DNA of 64,000 bases, taken from Prorocentrum cordatum (lineage: Eukaryota > Sar > Dinophyceae > Prorocentrales > Prorocentraceae). The DNA is taken from assembly GCA_963575745.1 (NCBI GenBank), contig CAUYUJ010013892.1, forward strand, positions 234,594 to 298,593, written 5' to 3'. The notes under the pieces were generated by a model. It made no database searches and was not told the DNA's origin. It worked only from the letters and a program-made list of their open reading frames with translations. Of this stretch, positions 1-9,120 are shown piece by piece. The position numbers and the translations under genes were made by a program. Positions within the stretch are counted from its first letter, which is position 1, and each line of letters begins with the position of its first letter.

Positions 1-13
1 CTCCTTCTCCTCT

Positions 14-44
<31 letters not shown>

Positions 45-238
45 TCTCCTCCTCCTCCTCCTCCTCCTCCTCCTCCTTCTTCTCTTCCTCCTACTCCTCT
101 TTCTCCTCCTCCTCCTCCTCATCCTCCTCCTCCTCCTCCTCCTCCTCCTCCTCCTCCTCGTCCGTCTCCTCTCCTCCTCCTCCTCCTCCTCCTCCTCCTC
201 CTCGTCCTCCTCCTCGTCCTCCTCCTCCTCTTCGCTGC
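1..238. repeat. CTC/TCC trinucleotide microsatellite
   Basis: Almost pure pyrimidine on the plus strand, built from CTC/TCC with occasional CTT and CGT variants. Long stop-free frames across it encode only Ser, Pro, Leu or Glu runs and are not genes. Confidence 0.95.
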
Positions 239-436
239 CCCCGAGGAGGCGGCGGGGATCCCCCCCGCACGCGCGCCTGTGCCTGCGCACTGCCGCGGCC
301 GCCCGCCCCGCTGGGTGCGAGAACTCGGTGGAGCCCCCGCACGCCTCCCACACGGCGTCCTCGGCCAGGGGGCACTGCGTCACGGCCTGCCTCACGACCC
401 TGAGCCCGGGGGGCTGGCCCGACAGTGGAGGCCTCC
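239..436. other. GC-rich spacer, no gene seen
   Basis: GC-rich unique-looking sequence between two trinucleotide arrays. No conserved protein motif was recognised in any frame. Confidence 0.6.
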
Positions 437-631
437 CAGAGGAGCGGTGAGGATGAGGATGAGGAGGAGGATGAGGAGGAGGAGGAGGAGGAGGAGGGGA
501 AGAAAGAGGATGAGCATGAGGAAGAGGAGGAGGAGGAGAAGGAGCAGGATGAGGAGGAGGAGGAGGAGAGGAGAGGAGGAGGAGGAGGAGGAGGAGGAGG
601 AGGAGGAGGAGGAGGAGGAGGAGGAGGATAA
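437..631. repeat. GGA/GAG trinucleotide microsatellite
   Basis: Purine-rich plus-strand array of GAG/GGA units with ATG and AAG variants. It is the strand-inverted counterpart of the array at the left edge of the window. Confidence 0.95.
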
Positions 632-1258
632 TAAGGGGTCTTACAGTCCGACCTAGGCCAGAAGAGCATCCCTCAAGAACACGATGCCCTCCTTCGGCCA
701 AGACAAACAGAACATCCAAAAGCACCCTCCCCAAAGCGCACAACAACCAACCGACAATGACGAGGAACATTTGGGTGCCCCCCCCCCGAACCGACGTCGA
801 TCTCATACCTCGATCCGACTGTATGCGATATGGCATAGCGACCTAACGTGGCGGCTTACGTGGGCCGCCACCGGGGTACGCCGCATTGGAGAGGAGGGCG
901 CCGCGATACCTTACGCTGGCAGCTTACGGGCCAATGTCGGCGCAGACGACCCTGCATCCTTGTGTCGCTCAAATGGGGTCCGAGTTGATGGGGCCGGAGG
1001 ATCGCACTGCACCGCCAATGCAACGCCGATGCATCGGCGATGCGGCCCGATCCTCCGAACCCACGTATCCTGGCATTCTGGCCTGATCCGGGAAACCTCG
1101 GGACAGTAGGATAACGATCAAGGCAAGCCCGGATACGTAGTCACGCGCCCCTGGCCTAAGAGGCGCGGGAGGCACAGTGGCCTCGACTTCTGGCGGGCCC
1201 ACGAAGCCGGGTCCGCCTCTACATCAGCACCCGTTGGCACGCACGCGGCCACGGGCCA
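632..1258. other. Intergenic stretch, no gene seen
   Basis: Mixed-composition sequence with short open frames in several frames but no recognisable domain. It contains one decayed family A inverted-repeat element, listed separately. Confidence 0.6.
973..1072. repeat. Family A inverted-repeat element, copy A1 (internally deleted)
   Basis: The left arm (ATGGGGTCCGAGTTGATGGG) and right arm (GATCCTCCGAACCCACG) match the inverted ends of the fuller copies at 32162, 33336, 34831 and 45499. The centre carries the family hallmark GATGCATCGGCGATGCGG, itself palindromic. At about 100 bp this copy is roughly half the length of the others. No coding capacity. Confidence 0.65.
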
Positions 1259-1434
1259 GGAGGAGGAGGAGGAGGAGGAGGAGGAGGAGGAGGAGGAGGA
1301 GGAGGAGGAGGAAGGAGGAGGGAGGGAGGAAGGAGGGAGGAGGAGGGGGGGGGGAGGGGGGAGGGGGGAGGAGGGGGAGGAGGGGAGGAGGGGGGAGGAG
1401 GGAGGAGGAGGAGGGAGGGAGGAGGAGGAGGAGG
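1259..1434. repeat. GGA microsatellite flanking the LINE 3' end
   Basis: Uninterrupted to lightly varied GGA array on the plus strand. It abuts the A5 tail (minus strand) of the retrotransposon at 1435-1439, and the same motif in the same orientation abuts the element's other end at 7714. Confidence 0.95.
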
Positions 1435-1520
1435 TTTTTGCAATGCGCGGCAGCCAGGCGCACACCCTATTCGCGAGAGCAAAAAGGCCGGGCGACAGGC
1501 TGGCAAACAAAACCTGCGGG

Positions 1521-4500
1521 CTAAACACCCGCCGAGGGCCACTCGCGGACCCCAGGCCTGGGAGGGAGGCCCTTGCGCAGCCGCATCAGGGCAGTCAGCT
1601 GCGCCTTAGTCAGCGCGAGGGGTCCGTACCTCGCCGCCTCGCACTCCTCCAGAAGAAGCGAGGGCCTGGAGTCCGCGTAGCGCCCGCAGGTGCTGCAGAA
1701 CGTGATGGCGCCCTTGCGCCACAAAAAGTGAGAGGCATGCGGCACATGTCCAGCGATGCCAGTGCCAGGAGGCAGACGAGATGGGGGATCAGGCATCCCC
1801 AGAGACCGAAAGAGTTGCTCGTCGATGGGCGGCAGCCCCTCGTACGAGCGCGGCAGCCTGACGCAGACCCGAGGCGCGGGAGCAGTGTCCTCCGCCTCTG
1901 GCTCTGCCGCAGGCTCGAGAGGCAACACACCGTCCCCCCCCCCGTCCTCGACCGCCCCGTCCCCCTCCCTCAGCTGGCCTCGCTGCTGCAGCTCCACGCG
2001 GCAGGGAGGCGAGCAAGGCGACGGCCGCAGGGCCGAGCACGAAGAAAGCAGGAGGTGGAGGGCGCGGCTCTGAGTGCGCCTGACCGATCGGCCACAGCTC
2101 TTGCAGCACCAGCCGATAGCGGTCGGCACAAAGGCATGCTGGGAACGGGCCGCGAAGCCAGAAAGCAGCTCCTCCCTCCTCTGAGCCCTAGAAACCTTCG
2201 GTTTGATGACCTCACGGCCAGGGCTCTTGGGGGCGGAGGCGGCGGCAGCACAGAGCGTAGCATTGCGGAGCAGGATGGCCTCGGCCTGCTCCACCAAATC
2301 CAAAGCGCGACGCGCTACATTAGGACCAAGCTGGGCCTCCTCAGACCGCTCCTCGGCGAGCCCGTCGGCCACTGCATTGAGAAAGATAGCCTCGGGCAGC
2401 ACAGTGTGGCCTAGACGCGCAAACTTCGCGGGGTCCTCGGCTAGATGCGAGGGCACGTGCAGGAGCGCGAAGCGGCCCACGCGGACGTCAAGCAGCGAAA
2501 AAAGATCGTGCCAGAGGTCCGCGTGCTCGAGCTTGTAGCAGTGGCGGCGTCCGCGTGCTATCGCATTCACGTGATTCACGTGGTCGGAATACAGCTTGAA
2601 ATCGGCAGCAGGGTGGACGGCCCTGACGCACTCCACAATGGCCAGGAGCTCAGCACGAGGCACCGTTTGCACAGGGCCGTCCACCAAGCCCGTGCAGCCA
2701 GAATCCCAGTCCAGACCCTGGCCGTCGCCAAGGCGGGCAAAGCTCCACGCCACGCGCCGTAGCAAGGGCTGAGACGACCAGGCTCCACCTGCACCGTCGG
2801 TGGCGTAGATCCCCCCTGGCAGCGCCCCGACGCCGCATCGCAGCCACCGATGGCCACGCTCGTCGGGGGGGGGCGGGATGTTCAGCCAGGCAAGGGGCAC
2901 AAGCCCGCGGCACCAGAAGACAGGGGCGCTGTCGATCTCCTCCAACGCCTGACTGCGAAGATGGTTGGAGGAGACCACGGCCTCTGGAGGGGGAGGCACA
3001 CCAACCGAGAGCGCCCAGTCCTTCTCCATGAAATTGCACATGCATTCCCAGAAACGATGACGGCTAGATTCACGGGAGCGATGGCAGCGCTGGCACAGGT
3101 CGTCCGTGCGGTAGCCTGCCTGGTGACGACGCTCCTCCGTCCAGTATCCTCCGCAGGCGACTAGGCGAACGAGGCTGGCAAGACTGTGCTGGGACTCCTT
3201 CTCCAGCCGTTCCGCCAGTGCAGGCACATGCTGCCACCAAACGCCACCCTCCGCCCCTCCCCCGTCAAGATGCTTGGCCGCCTGTCGCCAAGCCGCATTC
3301 TCAGCGGTCTGCTCCAGAGCCGCGAGGAGGCTGGTGACGGGGGCGACGGAGGTGGCGAAGAGCTCCCACTCCTGCCCGTCTGGCTCGACCAACTTGGACA
3401 GGGACGGGCACTGCCAGCCAGCTGCAATGACAGAGGCCTGAAAGGCTGAGAGCGGGCCGCGCACGAAGTTCCAGCCACGCGCCACCCGCTTCAGGGACGC
3501 GTCCCATCCTCGCTGGACCTTCGCAGCGAGGCCGTCCTCTCCAAGGACTCGAGAGTAAAAAGCTCCTGCGATGTGCCGCAGGTACCAGATGGGCGGGTCG
3601 CGCCGCGCCCCAAAACTGATGCGAATGGCCACAGTAGCGCACGTGCCGCGCTGAGGGCACTTGCTGGCGAGCCTCGCCTGACCACGCAGCTGCTTCAGCA
3701 TGGTCGGCGCCAGCCCGTGCACCTCGGGCGCCCACACCGACTTCGGCAGGGCATTGGAGACGAAGAGGCGTGAGGCTCGCGGCGCTGACCTGACCAGACC
3801 CGAGATCTTGAGGGCGGCGCGCCTGCCCTTCATGAAACGCTTCTTGCGCACCTTCACAGAACGCGAGGCACCGAAAGATGTGTCGTGGCCGAGGTCGCGG
3901 GCAACACGAACAGTCCTGAGGCCACCAGCCCCGACCTCGGCCGCTGACGCCCACGCGGGCAGCAAGGCACGGATGGCAGCAGAGGAGGCCATGAGGCCAC
4001 ACTTCCCTAGGGAAAACTCGCATCGCAACCTGCGCAGGCCCGTAAAGAGGGCGCGCAGCACCACAGGAAAGGCCAAGCTGAGCGAGTGCTCAGTGCCGAA
4101 AAGACGGAAGGCGAGGTCGTCGATCCACTCCCTCAGGCGCAACCCTGGCACCAAAGAGTGAGCCGCCTTCAGCGGGGCGTGCAGGTAGGCACGCGCCTGC
4201 GAGACAGCTTGGCCACAGCCAGCGAGGATGCCTCCGCCAGGCAAGATACCTGTGTGCACCTGGCGCTGGAGGGTGAGGAGTCGAGGACCGAGGTAGACGT
4301 CGAGGGCGAGAGCGAGGAGGCGGAGAGGGTAGCCTAAATCCTGGGCAGCCGCCGCCAAGTCAGGCAGAGACACCAGGTCGTAAAACTTCCGAAGGTCGAG
4401 CAGTCCACCCGCAACCTCGAAGCCTCCCAGGAGCGCAAGCTCCCCCTCCAGCTCGTCCAACCACCCAGCCAGGTCGGCCGATCCACCCACAGTCTTGTCC

Positions 4501-6494
4501 CAGGCCCCGTGCTGGTCACGGTCCCAGGCGCCTATCTCAGGCTTCCTGATGCGGCATAGCAGCACGTAACTGAAATTGAGCAGGGCGATGGGCCTCAGGC
4601 CTCCATCCTCCTTATCCAGCAAGGCGATGAGGTTGAACAACTCTTGAAAGGGCACTGTGGCCTCGCGCTCGATGGCCGTCAGAAGGGCCGCGAGCGCAGC
4701 GATAGCAGCAAGCGGCGCATCCTTGACCAGGCGAGGCGGCATCATGTCAATCCCCCTCCCCCGACGATCAGGAACGGTCTTTAGCGCCCCCCTCACCTGG
4801 TCAGGAGTGACAGGCTCGAAGCAGTCTGACGAAAGAGCCGCACGGCGGATCCTCGCGAGGGCCTCCAAAGCCTCGGGCCGCGAGTGCTTGCACCAGATTG
4901 CGTGCCACGCAGCGCCTTCCGCCTCTAGCACGGCAGCGGGCGTGGAGGCTGGCTCTCCGTCCCAGACAGGCTCGGCGCGGCAGAAGGCGGGGGGATCGCG
5001 GAGGAGCCTATGGGCTTTGCTGGCAGAACCCGCCAAAGCGTCGGACAACCATGAACGCCAGCGCGCGCGGGCCGCCGCAGCCGCGCGCTGGGCAGCCTGG
5101 ACTCCCTGCTCCTTAGCCTCCTCCGCGATCTGCTGAAGGCTGTCGAGCGACAGCGAGCGAAGCTGGCGGAGCCGAGAGATCCAACGCTCAAGGATCGCTC
5201 CCTCCACCGCGTCGTTCGGATCAAAAGGCGGGGGCAGCTGCAGGGCCTCAAGCCCACGCATCGTGCTCCAGAACTGCTCACCACAGCCGGCGCGCGGAGT
5301 AGATGCCTCGGATGGGTCCGCCTCGGGATCAGCCAAACGCAACAGCAAGGATGCCTGCACAGCGAGGGCCTGCCAAAAACGGGCATGGCGGTCAGCGAGA
5401 GGAGGGCCGTCGCTGGCACGAGGCACGATGGGAACGTACTTGAGGCGAGGCTGCTGACAACGTCCTACGTACAGAGGCCACTGCGAGCGAGGGATTCCTT
5501 TTTTGGCACAATGCACAAACTCCAAAGCTAGGGCCCACTCCCCGAGCTGACTTCCGAGCAAGAGGGCAGTCTGCGGCACATCGTGATCTGCAATGGCGAG
5601 GCTCGCCGTCTCAAAGTTAGAGGTAAAACGGGCAGAAAAGCGCTGGCGAAAGGCACGGGCCTCGGAGAGGGCGGCGTCCCAGTCCAGGTCGTAGCTCTCG
5701 TTGGAGGCGACAAAAATGTCCAGCGCCTTCGGCATGACCACACACCAGCCCATGAGCGACCTCGGGTTGGCCAGGATGTTGTAGGAGAGCGCGAGGTGGG
5801 TCCCCCACGGGGCCGAGACGTCGACCCCTGCAAACTGCACAGCCGACGCGAAAGAGGACGAGACCAAGGCGTAGTCGATGGCACGCCCTGCGCCCCTGCC
5901 GCCAGTACACGTGACCTGCAAACCCGACAGCACCTCGACCAGGCCAAGCGCCGCCATGAAGCCAGTCGTCGCAAGCTCGCTGGACACAGACTGCCAGTCC
6001 CCAACGATGAAGAGAGGGCCCGCCAACTGGCCGAGCCGAGCACCCACTTGAGAAAGCAACTTGAGGTTGCGGCCGCCCAACTCCTCGCCCGAGACCATGT
6101 AGATCGGAACGATGGTGAGCGTGACGCGGCGCAGCCTGAGGGTGGCCACGCACCAGCGCGAACAGGAACTTGATGTCCAGCCTCCGTTCGCCTCAAGGCA
6201 CAGCGAGGCGAGCCCAAGTCGGGCGCGGGCGAAGATCACCACCCCCGCCGACGTGGAAGAGGCTTCCGTGGCGTCAGCCTCTCCGCCAACAGCCTTCCAG
6301 CCCAGCCGCCTCGCGGCAGCGCACATCTGGGTGTACTTAACACCCCTCACCCTGGTCTCAACCAAGACCACCACGTCTGCTGGCGTCTCCGCCAGCCAGC
6401 GCTCAGCCTGGGGCCCCCAGCACGAGATGTTCCCGTACACCAGCCTCAGGGAGCGGCCCAAGTCGTCAGCGCCCAGGCTACCCCCGCGGGGGGG
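1521..6494 (-). CDS. LINE ORF2: endonuclease, reverse transcriptase, RNase H polyprotein
   Basis: Copies the element RNA at a nicked target. The frame is open from 7691 (2,056 codons), but the part upstream of about 6494 only shadows ORF1. Numbered on the long frame: APE-like endonuclease at about 415-640 (N421, E445 in VVVLVETRV, D565 in VGDWQ, H632 in GTHLAL). RT core at about 1000-1250 (motif A LLDLRKFYDLV with D1099, motif B PGGGILAGCGQAV, catalytic WIDDL with D1191 and D1192). RNase H at about 1620-1785 (D1632 in YATDGAG, E1681, D1703 in YSDH, D1776 in VADGLAEE). Two C-terminal Cys motifs (CCKSCG and FCSTCGRY). No ATG precedes the endonuclease after ORF1 stops, so expression probably depends on frameshifting or on a fused ORF in active copies. 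The stop is at 1521-1523. Confidence 0.9.
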   Translation of the reverse strand, partial: PPRGGSLGADDLGRSLRLVYGNISCWGPQAERWLAETPADVVVLVETRVRGVKYTQMCAAARRLGWKAVGGEADATEASSTSAGVVIFARARLGLASLCLEANGGWTSSSCSRWCVATLRLRRVTLTIVPIYMVSGEELGGRNLKLLSQVGARLGQLAGPLFIVGDWQSVSSELATTGFMAALGLVEVLSGLQVTCTGGRGAGRAIDYALVSSSFASAVQFAGVDVSAPWGTHLALSYNILANPRSLMGWCVVMPKALDIFVASNESYDLDWDAALSEARAFRQRFSARFTSNFETASLAIADHDVPQTALLLGSQLGEWALALEFVHCAKKGIPRSQWPLYVGRCQQPRLKYVPIVPRASDGPPLADRHARFWQALAVQASLLLRLADPEADPSEASTPRAGCGEQFWSTMRGLEALQLPPPFDPNDAVEGAILERWISRLRQLRSLSLDSLQQIAEEAKEQGVQAAQRAAAAARARWRSWLSDALAGSASKAHRLLRDPPAFCRAEPVWDGEPASTPAAVLEAEGAAWHAIWCKHSRPEALEALARIRRAALSSDCFEPVTPDQVRGALKTVPDRRGRGIDMMPPRLVKDAPLAAIAALAALLTAIEREATVPFQELFNLIALLDKEDGGLRPIALLNFSYVLLCRIRKPEIGAWDRDQHGAWDKTVGGSADLAGWLDELEGELALLGGFEVAGGLLDLRKFYDLVSLPDLAAAAQDLGYPLRLLALALDVYLGPRLLTLQRQVHTGILPGGGILAGCGQAVSQARAYLHAPLKAAHSLVPGLRLREWIDDLAFRLFGTEHSLSLAFPVVLRALFTGLRRLRCEFSLGKCGLMASSAAIRALLPAWASAAEVGAGGLRTVRVARDLGHDTSFGASRSVKVRKKRFMKGRRAALKISGLVRSAPRASRLFVSNALPKSVWAPEVHGLAPTMLKQLRGQARLASKCPQRGTCATVAIRISFGARRDPPIWYLRHIAGAFYSRVLGEDGLAAKVQRGWDASLKRVARGWNFVRGPLSAFQASVIAAGWQCPSLSKLVEPDGQEWELFATSVAPVTSLLAALEQTAENAAWRQAAKHLDGGGAEGGVWWQHVPALAERLEKESQHSLASLVRLVACGGYWTEERRHQAGYRTDDLCQRCHRSRESSRHRFWECMCNFMEKDWALSVGVPPPPEAVVSSNHLRSQALEEIDSAPVFWCRGLVPLAWLNIPPPPDERGHRWLRCGVGALPGGIYATDGAGGAWSSQPLLRRVAWSFARLGDGQGLDWDSGCTGLVDGPVQTVPRAELLAIVECVRAVHPAADFKLYSDHVNHVNAIARGRRHCYKLEHADLWHDLFSLLDVRVGRFALLHVPSHLAEDPAKFARLGHTVLPEAIFLNAVADGLAEERSEEAQLGPNVARRALDLVEQAEAILLRNATLCAAAASAPKSPGREVIKPKVSRAQRREELLSGFAARSQHAFVPTAIGWCCKSCGRSVRRTQSRALHLLLSSCSALRPSPCSPPCRVELQQRGQLREGDGAVEDGGGDGVLPLEPAAEPEAEDTAPAPRVCVRLPRSYEGLPPIDEQLFRSLGMPDPPSRLPPGTGIAGHVPHASHFLWRKGAITFCSTCGRYADSRPSLLLEECEAARYGPLALTKAQLTALMRLRKGLPPRPGVREWPSAGV

Positions 6495-7569
6495 CCGCCG
6501 CCGCCGCCTCCTGCTTGGCAGCTGCGCGGGCCGCGCTGGCGGCGCGGACGGCCTCCCGACGCCGCTCTGCCTCCAGCTCGGCGGCCTCAGCGGGCGTGGG
6601 CGAGGCGGCAGGCGCCGCTGGGCCAGGGGGCTCCTGGCTGGCCTCCGCCGCAGCGCCTGCAGGGGAGCTGGCCGCCGCTGCGGGAGGGGCCGACGGCTGC
6701 TGGACTGCAACGCCCTGGCCGTCCTCCGCCTTGCGCTTCTTCTGGATCTGCTTGACATAAGATACGTACTCGGACTGGAGCTTCTTGGCCTGCTCGGCGA
6801 CGCCCGAGAAAGCCTTGCGGAGGAGCTCCGTGGCAGCGATGCGCTGCTGCTCGGCGAAATTGCTGAACTTCGCTCTGTCCTCATCCGAGAATGCGGGGCC
6901 CGTGACATCGATCGATTCGCCGAAATCCAGCCGCACCGAGTCAGGATCCTCCAGCAGCGCGCCGATGTGCAGCACCGAGCCCGATGAAGGCAGCGTCGCC
7001 TCGGGCGTTGGGAGGACCCTCGCAGCGAGGTTGCGGGCAGCCAGCTCGACGGCCTGCTGGGCCTCCTCCTCCTTCTTGGTAGCTTCGTCGACCTTCTTGT
7101 CGGCTGCAGCGATCTGCTCCTCGAGGCGGAGGCGGGCGTCGATGGCCTGCTGGACCGCACGGGTAGCAGCACGCTTCTTGGCCTCGGCGGAGCTGATCTC
7201 GGCCTCGCCGAGGGGCATCGGTGGGGGAGGATCTGGCTTGATCCTGAGGGTAGCAAGCAACTCGGCTGCAGCAGCGGGGGGCAGCAGTGCGGCCGCCTTC
7301 CTGGCCGCTGCCACTGCCGCGGGATCCACACCAGACGCGCCGCCGCCGCCACCGCTGGGAGCTCCGTTGGCCCCTCCTGCACCACTCTTCCCACCACCAG
7401 TAGGTTGCATGGCCGTGCCGCAACCCACGCAGAAGCCGCGGCGAGCCAGCAGACGATCGTACGTCCAATGCCCGCACGAACAATACGTGTACGTCTGGAA
7501 CTTCTTCCCCTTCTTGCCTCCGCCGACGCTGGTCCAGCCATCCTCGGTACGCCAGGGCGGGGGGACCAT
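6478..7569 (-). CDS. LINE ORF1 protein with Cys-rich ribbon and coiled-coil region
   Basis: The start is the ATG at 7569 (MVPPPWRTEDGW), the first ATG in this frame after the spliced leader; the frame also stays open upstream to a TTG at 7611. The product is 363 residues. Near the N terminus is a zinc-ribbon-like motif, YCSCGHWTYDRLLARRGFC followed by VGCG (pattern C-x-C-G...C-x2-C-G). Then comes an Ala/Lys/Glu-rich segment likely to form a coiled coil (LRLEEQIAAADKKVDEATKK and on). The C-terminal third is Ala/Pro-rich and disordered in character. By analogy with other LINEs it probably binds element RNA; that role is inferred. It ends APPRG-stop at 6478, overlapping the ORF2 frame at a run of seven C. 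Confidence 0.75.
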   Translation of the reverse strand: MVPPPWRTEDGWTSVGGGKKGKKFQTYTYCSCGHWTYDRLLARRGFCVGCGTAMQPTGGGKSGAGGANGAPSGGGGGASGVDPAAVAAARKAAALLPPAAAAELLATLRIKPDPPPPMPLGEAEISSAEAKKRAATRAVQQAIDARLRLEEQIAAADKKVDEATKKEEEAQQAVELAARNLAARVLPTPEATLPSSGSVLHIGALLEDPDSVRLDFGESIDVTGPAFSDEDRAKFSNFAEQQRIAATELLRKAFSGVAEQAKKLQSEYVSYVKQIQKKRKAEDGQGVAVQQPSAPPAAAASSPAGAAAEASQEPPGPAAPAASPTPAEAAELEAERRREAVRAASAARAAAKQEAAAAAPPRG

Positions 7570-7691
7570 GGCGAGAGCAGCTCGGGAAAGACTGGAAAGG
7601 CAGGCGCCCAACTCCTGCAGTGAAGGCGAAAAACTCTGAGAACTGGCCGCGGACTAGCGGTATCCGTTTTGGCCCCAAGGGAACCAGGCAT

Positions 7692-7713
7692 CTTGAGCCA
7701 AAATGGCTACGGA
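7692..7713 (-). other. Relict dinoflagellate spliced leader (DinoSL)
   Basis: The minus strand reads T, then CCGTAGCC, then ATTTTGGCTCAAG: an exact match to the 22-nt DinoSL consensus (first base D). It is followed immediately by ATGCCTGG of the element. DinoSL is normally added to nuclear mRNAs by trans-splicing and is not encoded next to genes. No GT splice donor follows, so this is a reverse-transcribed copy and not an SL RNA gene. Confidence 0.95.
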
Positions 7714-7778
7714 GGAGGAGGAGGAGGAGGAGGAGGAGGAGGAGGAGGAGGAGGAGGAGGAGGAGGAGGAGGAGGAGG
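7714..7778. repeat. GGA microsatellite flanking the LINE 5' end
   Basis: A pure GGA array of about 21 units, directly against the SL relict and matching the array at the other end of the element. Confidence 0.95.
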
Positions 7779-8317
7779 CCGCGAGCAGGCCGCGCGGCCC
7801 TCGAAGGACAGGCTGGGGCGAGGACATCGGCCCCTTCTCCACCGACAGAAGGAACAAAAAGGGGGACCTTCGCCACGACGTGCCCCACGGCCCTCGCCCT
7901 GGGGGCCAAGGGGAGCAGGGCGATGATCAAGAAAATATGGGGTCTAAAAGTGAAGGCTCGCTCACGAGGCGTGCTCATTGAGAATGGCAGCACAAATCCT
8001 GAGAATCTGCGGCTCGCCGTTGGGGGAGCAGGATGATGATCGAGAGGGTATGGCGGGGGTGGGGGCGGCGATGGTGACGCCCTTGGCGCTTGATGTCCTG
8101 GGCCCAGCATCCCTCCCCGAGTTTTTAAAACAATCTGGGGGCCAGAAAGCAGGAGGACGATTGCGGTCATCAGTCTGGGTTTCGCGTGTCGCGACGGCGG
8201 CCCCTGCAACACGCTCTGCGCCCTGCAAGTCGACGGAAGGCCGATCCGCTCAAGAGGAGCTCGGGGCTGTGGTGCTCGGGGGACGCGACGTGGCCGCCGT
8301 GCCGCGCCGAAACGTGG
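7779..8317. other. Intergenic stretch, no gene seen
   Basis: GC-rich to mixed sequence with open frames on both strands but no domain recognised. Confidence 0.55.
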
Positions 8318-8917
8318 TACACCCTGCGAAATGCTCAAGAAATCATGTGTTAAGAAATTCAGAGTCTGCGAATTTGAATAAAAAAACCGAACTTCTATTA
8401 AAATCTTGGGATTTACGTTGAAAAGTTAAGAATAATCGAGACTCTGGCCGAAAACTTTGGTTTTCTTAAGCATCGCCTAAGGTGTAGGCCACATTTGGCG
8501 GAGCGACGCGCCACGAACGGAAAAAAATGTCATCGCCCGGACGCGCGGCCCACCCGTCGGGCGACGGGCGCGCTGGTCGCGTTGGCCTCTTCGGAGGACT
8601 GGGAGCATGGAGACGATTACACCCTGCGAAATGCTTAAGAAATCATGGGTTAAGAAGTTCATAGTCTCAGAACTTGAATAAAAACCCAACATTTCGACGA
8701 ACATCTTAGGATTCACATTGAAACGTTAAGAATAATCGAGACTCTGGCCGAAAACTTGGGTTTTCTTAAGCATCGCCGAAGGTGTAGGCCACATTCGGCG
8801 GAGCGACGCGCAGCGAACGGAAAAATGTCATCGCCCGGACGCGGCGCCCACCCGTCGGGCGACGGGCGCGCTGGTCGCGCTGGCCTCCTCGGAGGACTGG
8901 GAGCATGGAGACGATTA
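8318..8917. repeat. Two-copy tandem duplication of about 300 bp
   Basis: Unit 1 is 8318-8617 and unit 2 is 8618-8917; both start TACACCCTGCGAAATGCT. Later landmarks recur at the same spacing (CGAGACTCTGGCCGAAAACT, then ACGGGCGCGCTGGTCGCG). The units look about 90% identical by eye. No coding motif was seen. Confidence 0.9.
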
Positions 8918-8970
8918 TATCGGTGAGACAGTGCAGCGTGTGCTCGACGCTCAAATATGAAGGGGCCCCA

Positions 8971-9120
8971 GGACACACAAATAAATACACACAAATAAAA
9001 ATATCCCCCATATTTTCACATATTTTCTGGGTTTTTGTCTTCCCGCCCACTGCCCATATTTTCCCATATTTTCTGGGAATCGCCGATTAATTGTGTCTGT
9101 GTGTTTTTTCCCCTCCTGAA
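8971..9120. repeat. Dispersed repeat P, copy 1
   Basis: AT-rich 150-bp block starting GGACACACAAATAAATACAC and ending near CCCTCCTGAA. It carries internal CCATATTTTC repeats and the string GATTAATTGTGTCTGTGTGT. A closely similar block is at 32422-32573. It stands out from the GC-rich surroundings. Function unknown. Confidence 0.8.

Larger units (their letters stand above)
1435..7713 (-). mobile_element. Full-length non-LTR (LINE-type) retrotransposon carrying a spliced-leader 5' end
   Basis: A 6.28-kb minus-strand element. Order in transcript sense: DinoSL relict (7713-7692), leader of about 120 nt, ORF1 (7569-6478), ORF2 (from about 6494 to 1521), 3' untranslated region of about 80 nt, a short A5 tail (1439-1435). 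Both ends lie directly against GGA arrays of identical orientation, so the target was probably a GGA/TCC microsatellite and any target-site duplication is hidden in it. Coding is nearly intact: ORF2 has every catalytic motif I looked for, and the only apparent lesion is the frame change between ORF1 and ORF2. The family resembles LINEs that are abundant in dinoflagellate genomes; clade assignment needs a phylogeny. Confidence 0.88.

Noticed and set aside
6495-7691. The first 400 codons of the 2,056-codon open frame as part of ORF2
   Set aside because: This segment overlaps ORF1 in another frame, is Arg/Ser/Pro-rich and has no domain; ORF1 in the alternative frame has the Cys ribbon and coiled coil. 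It is open only because of GC-rich codon bias.
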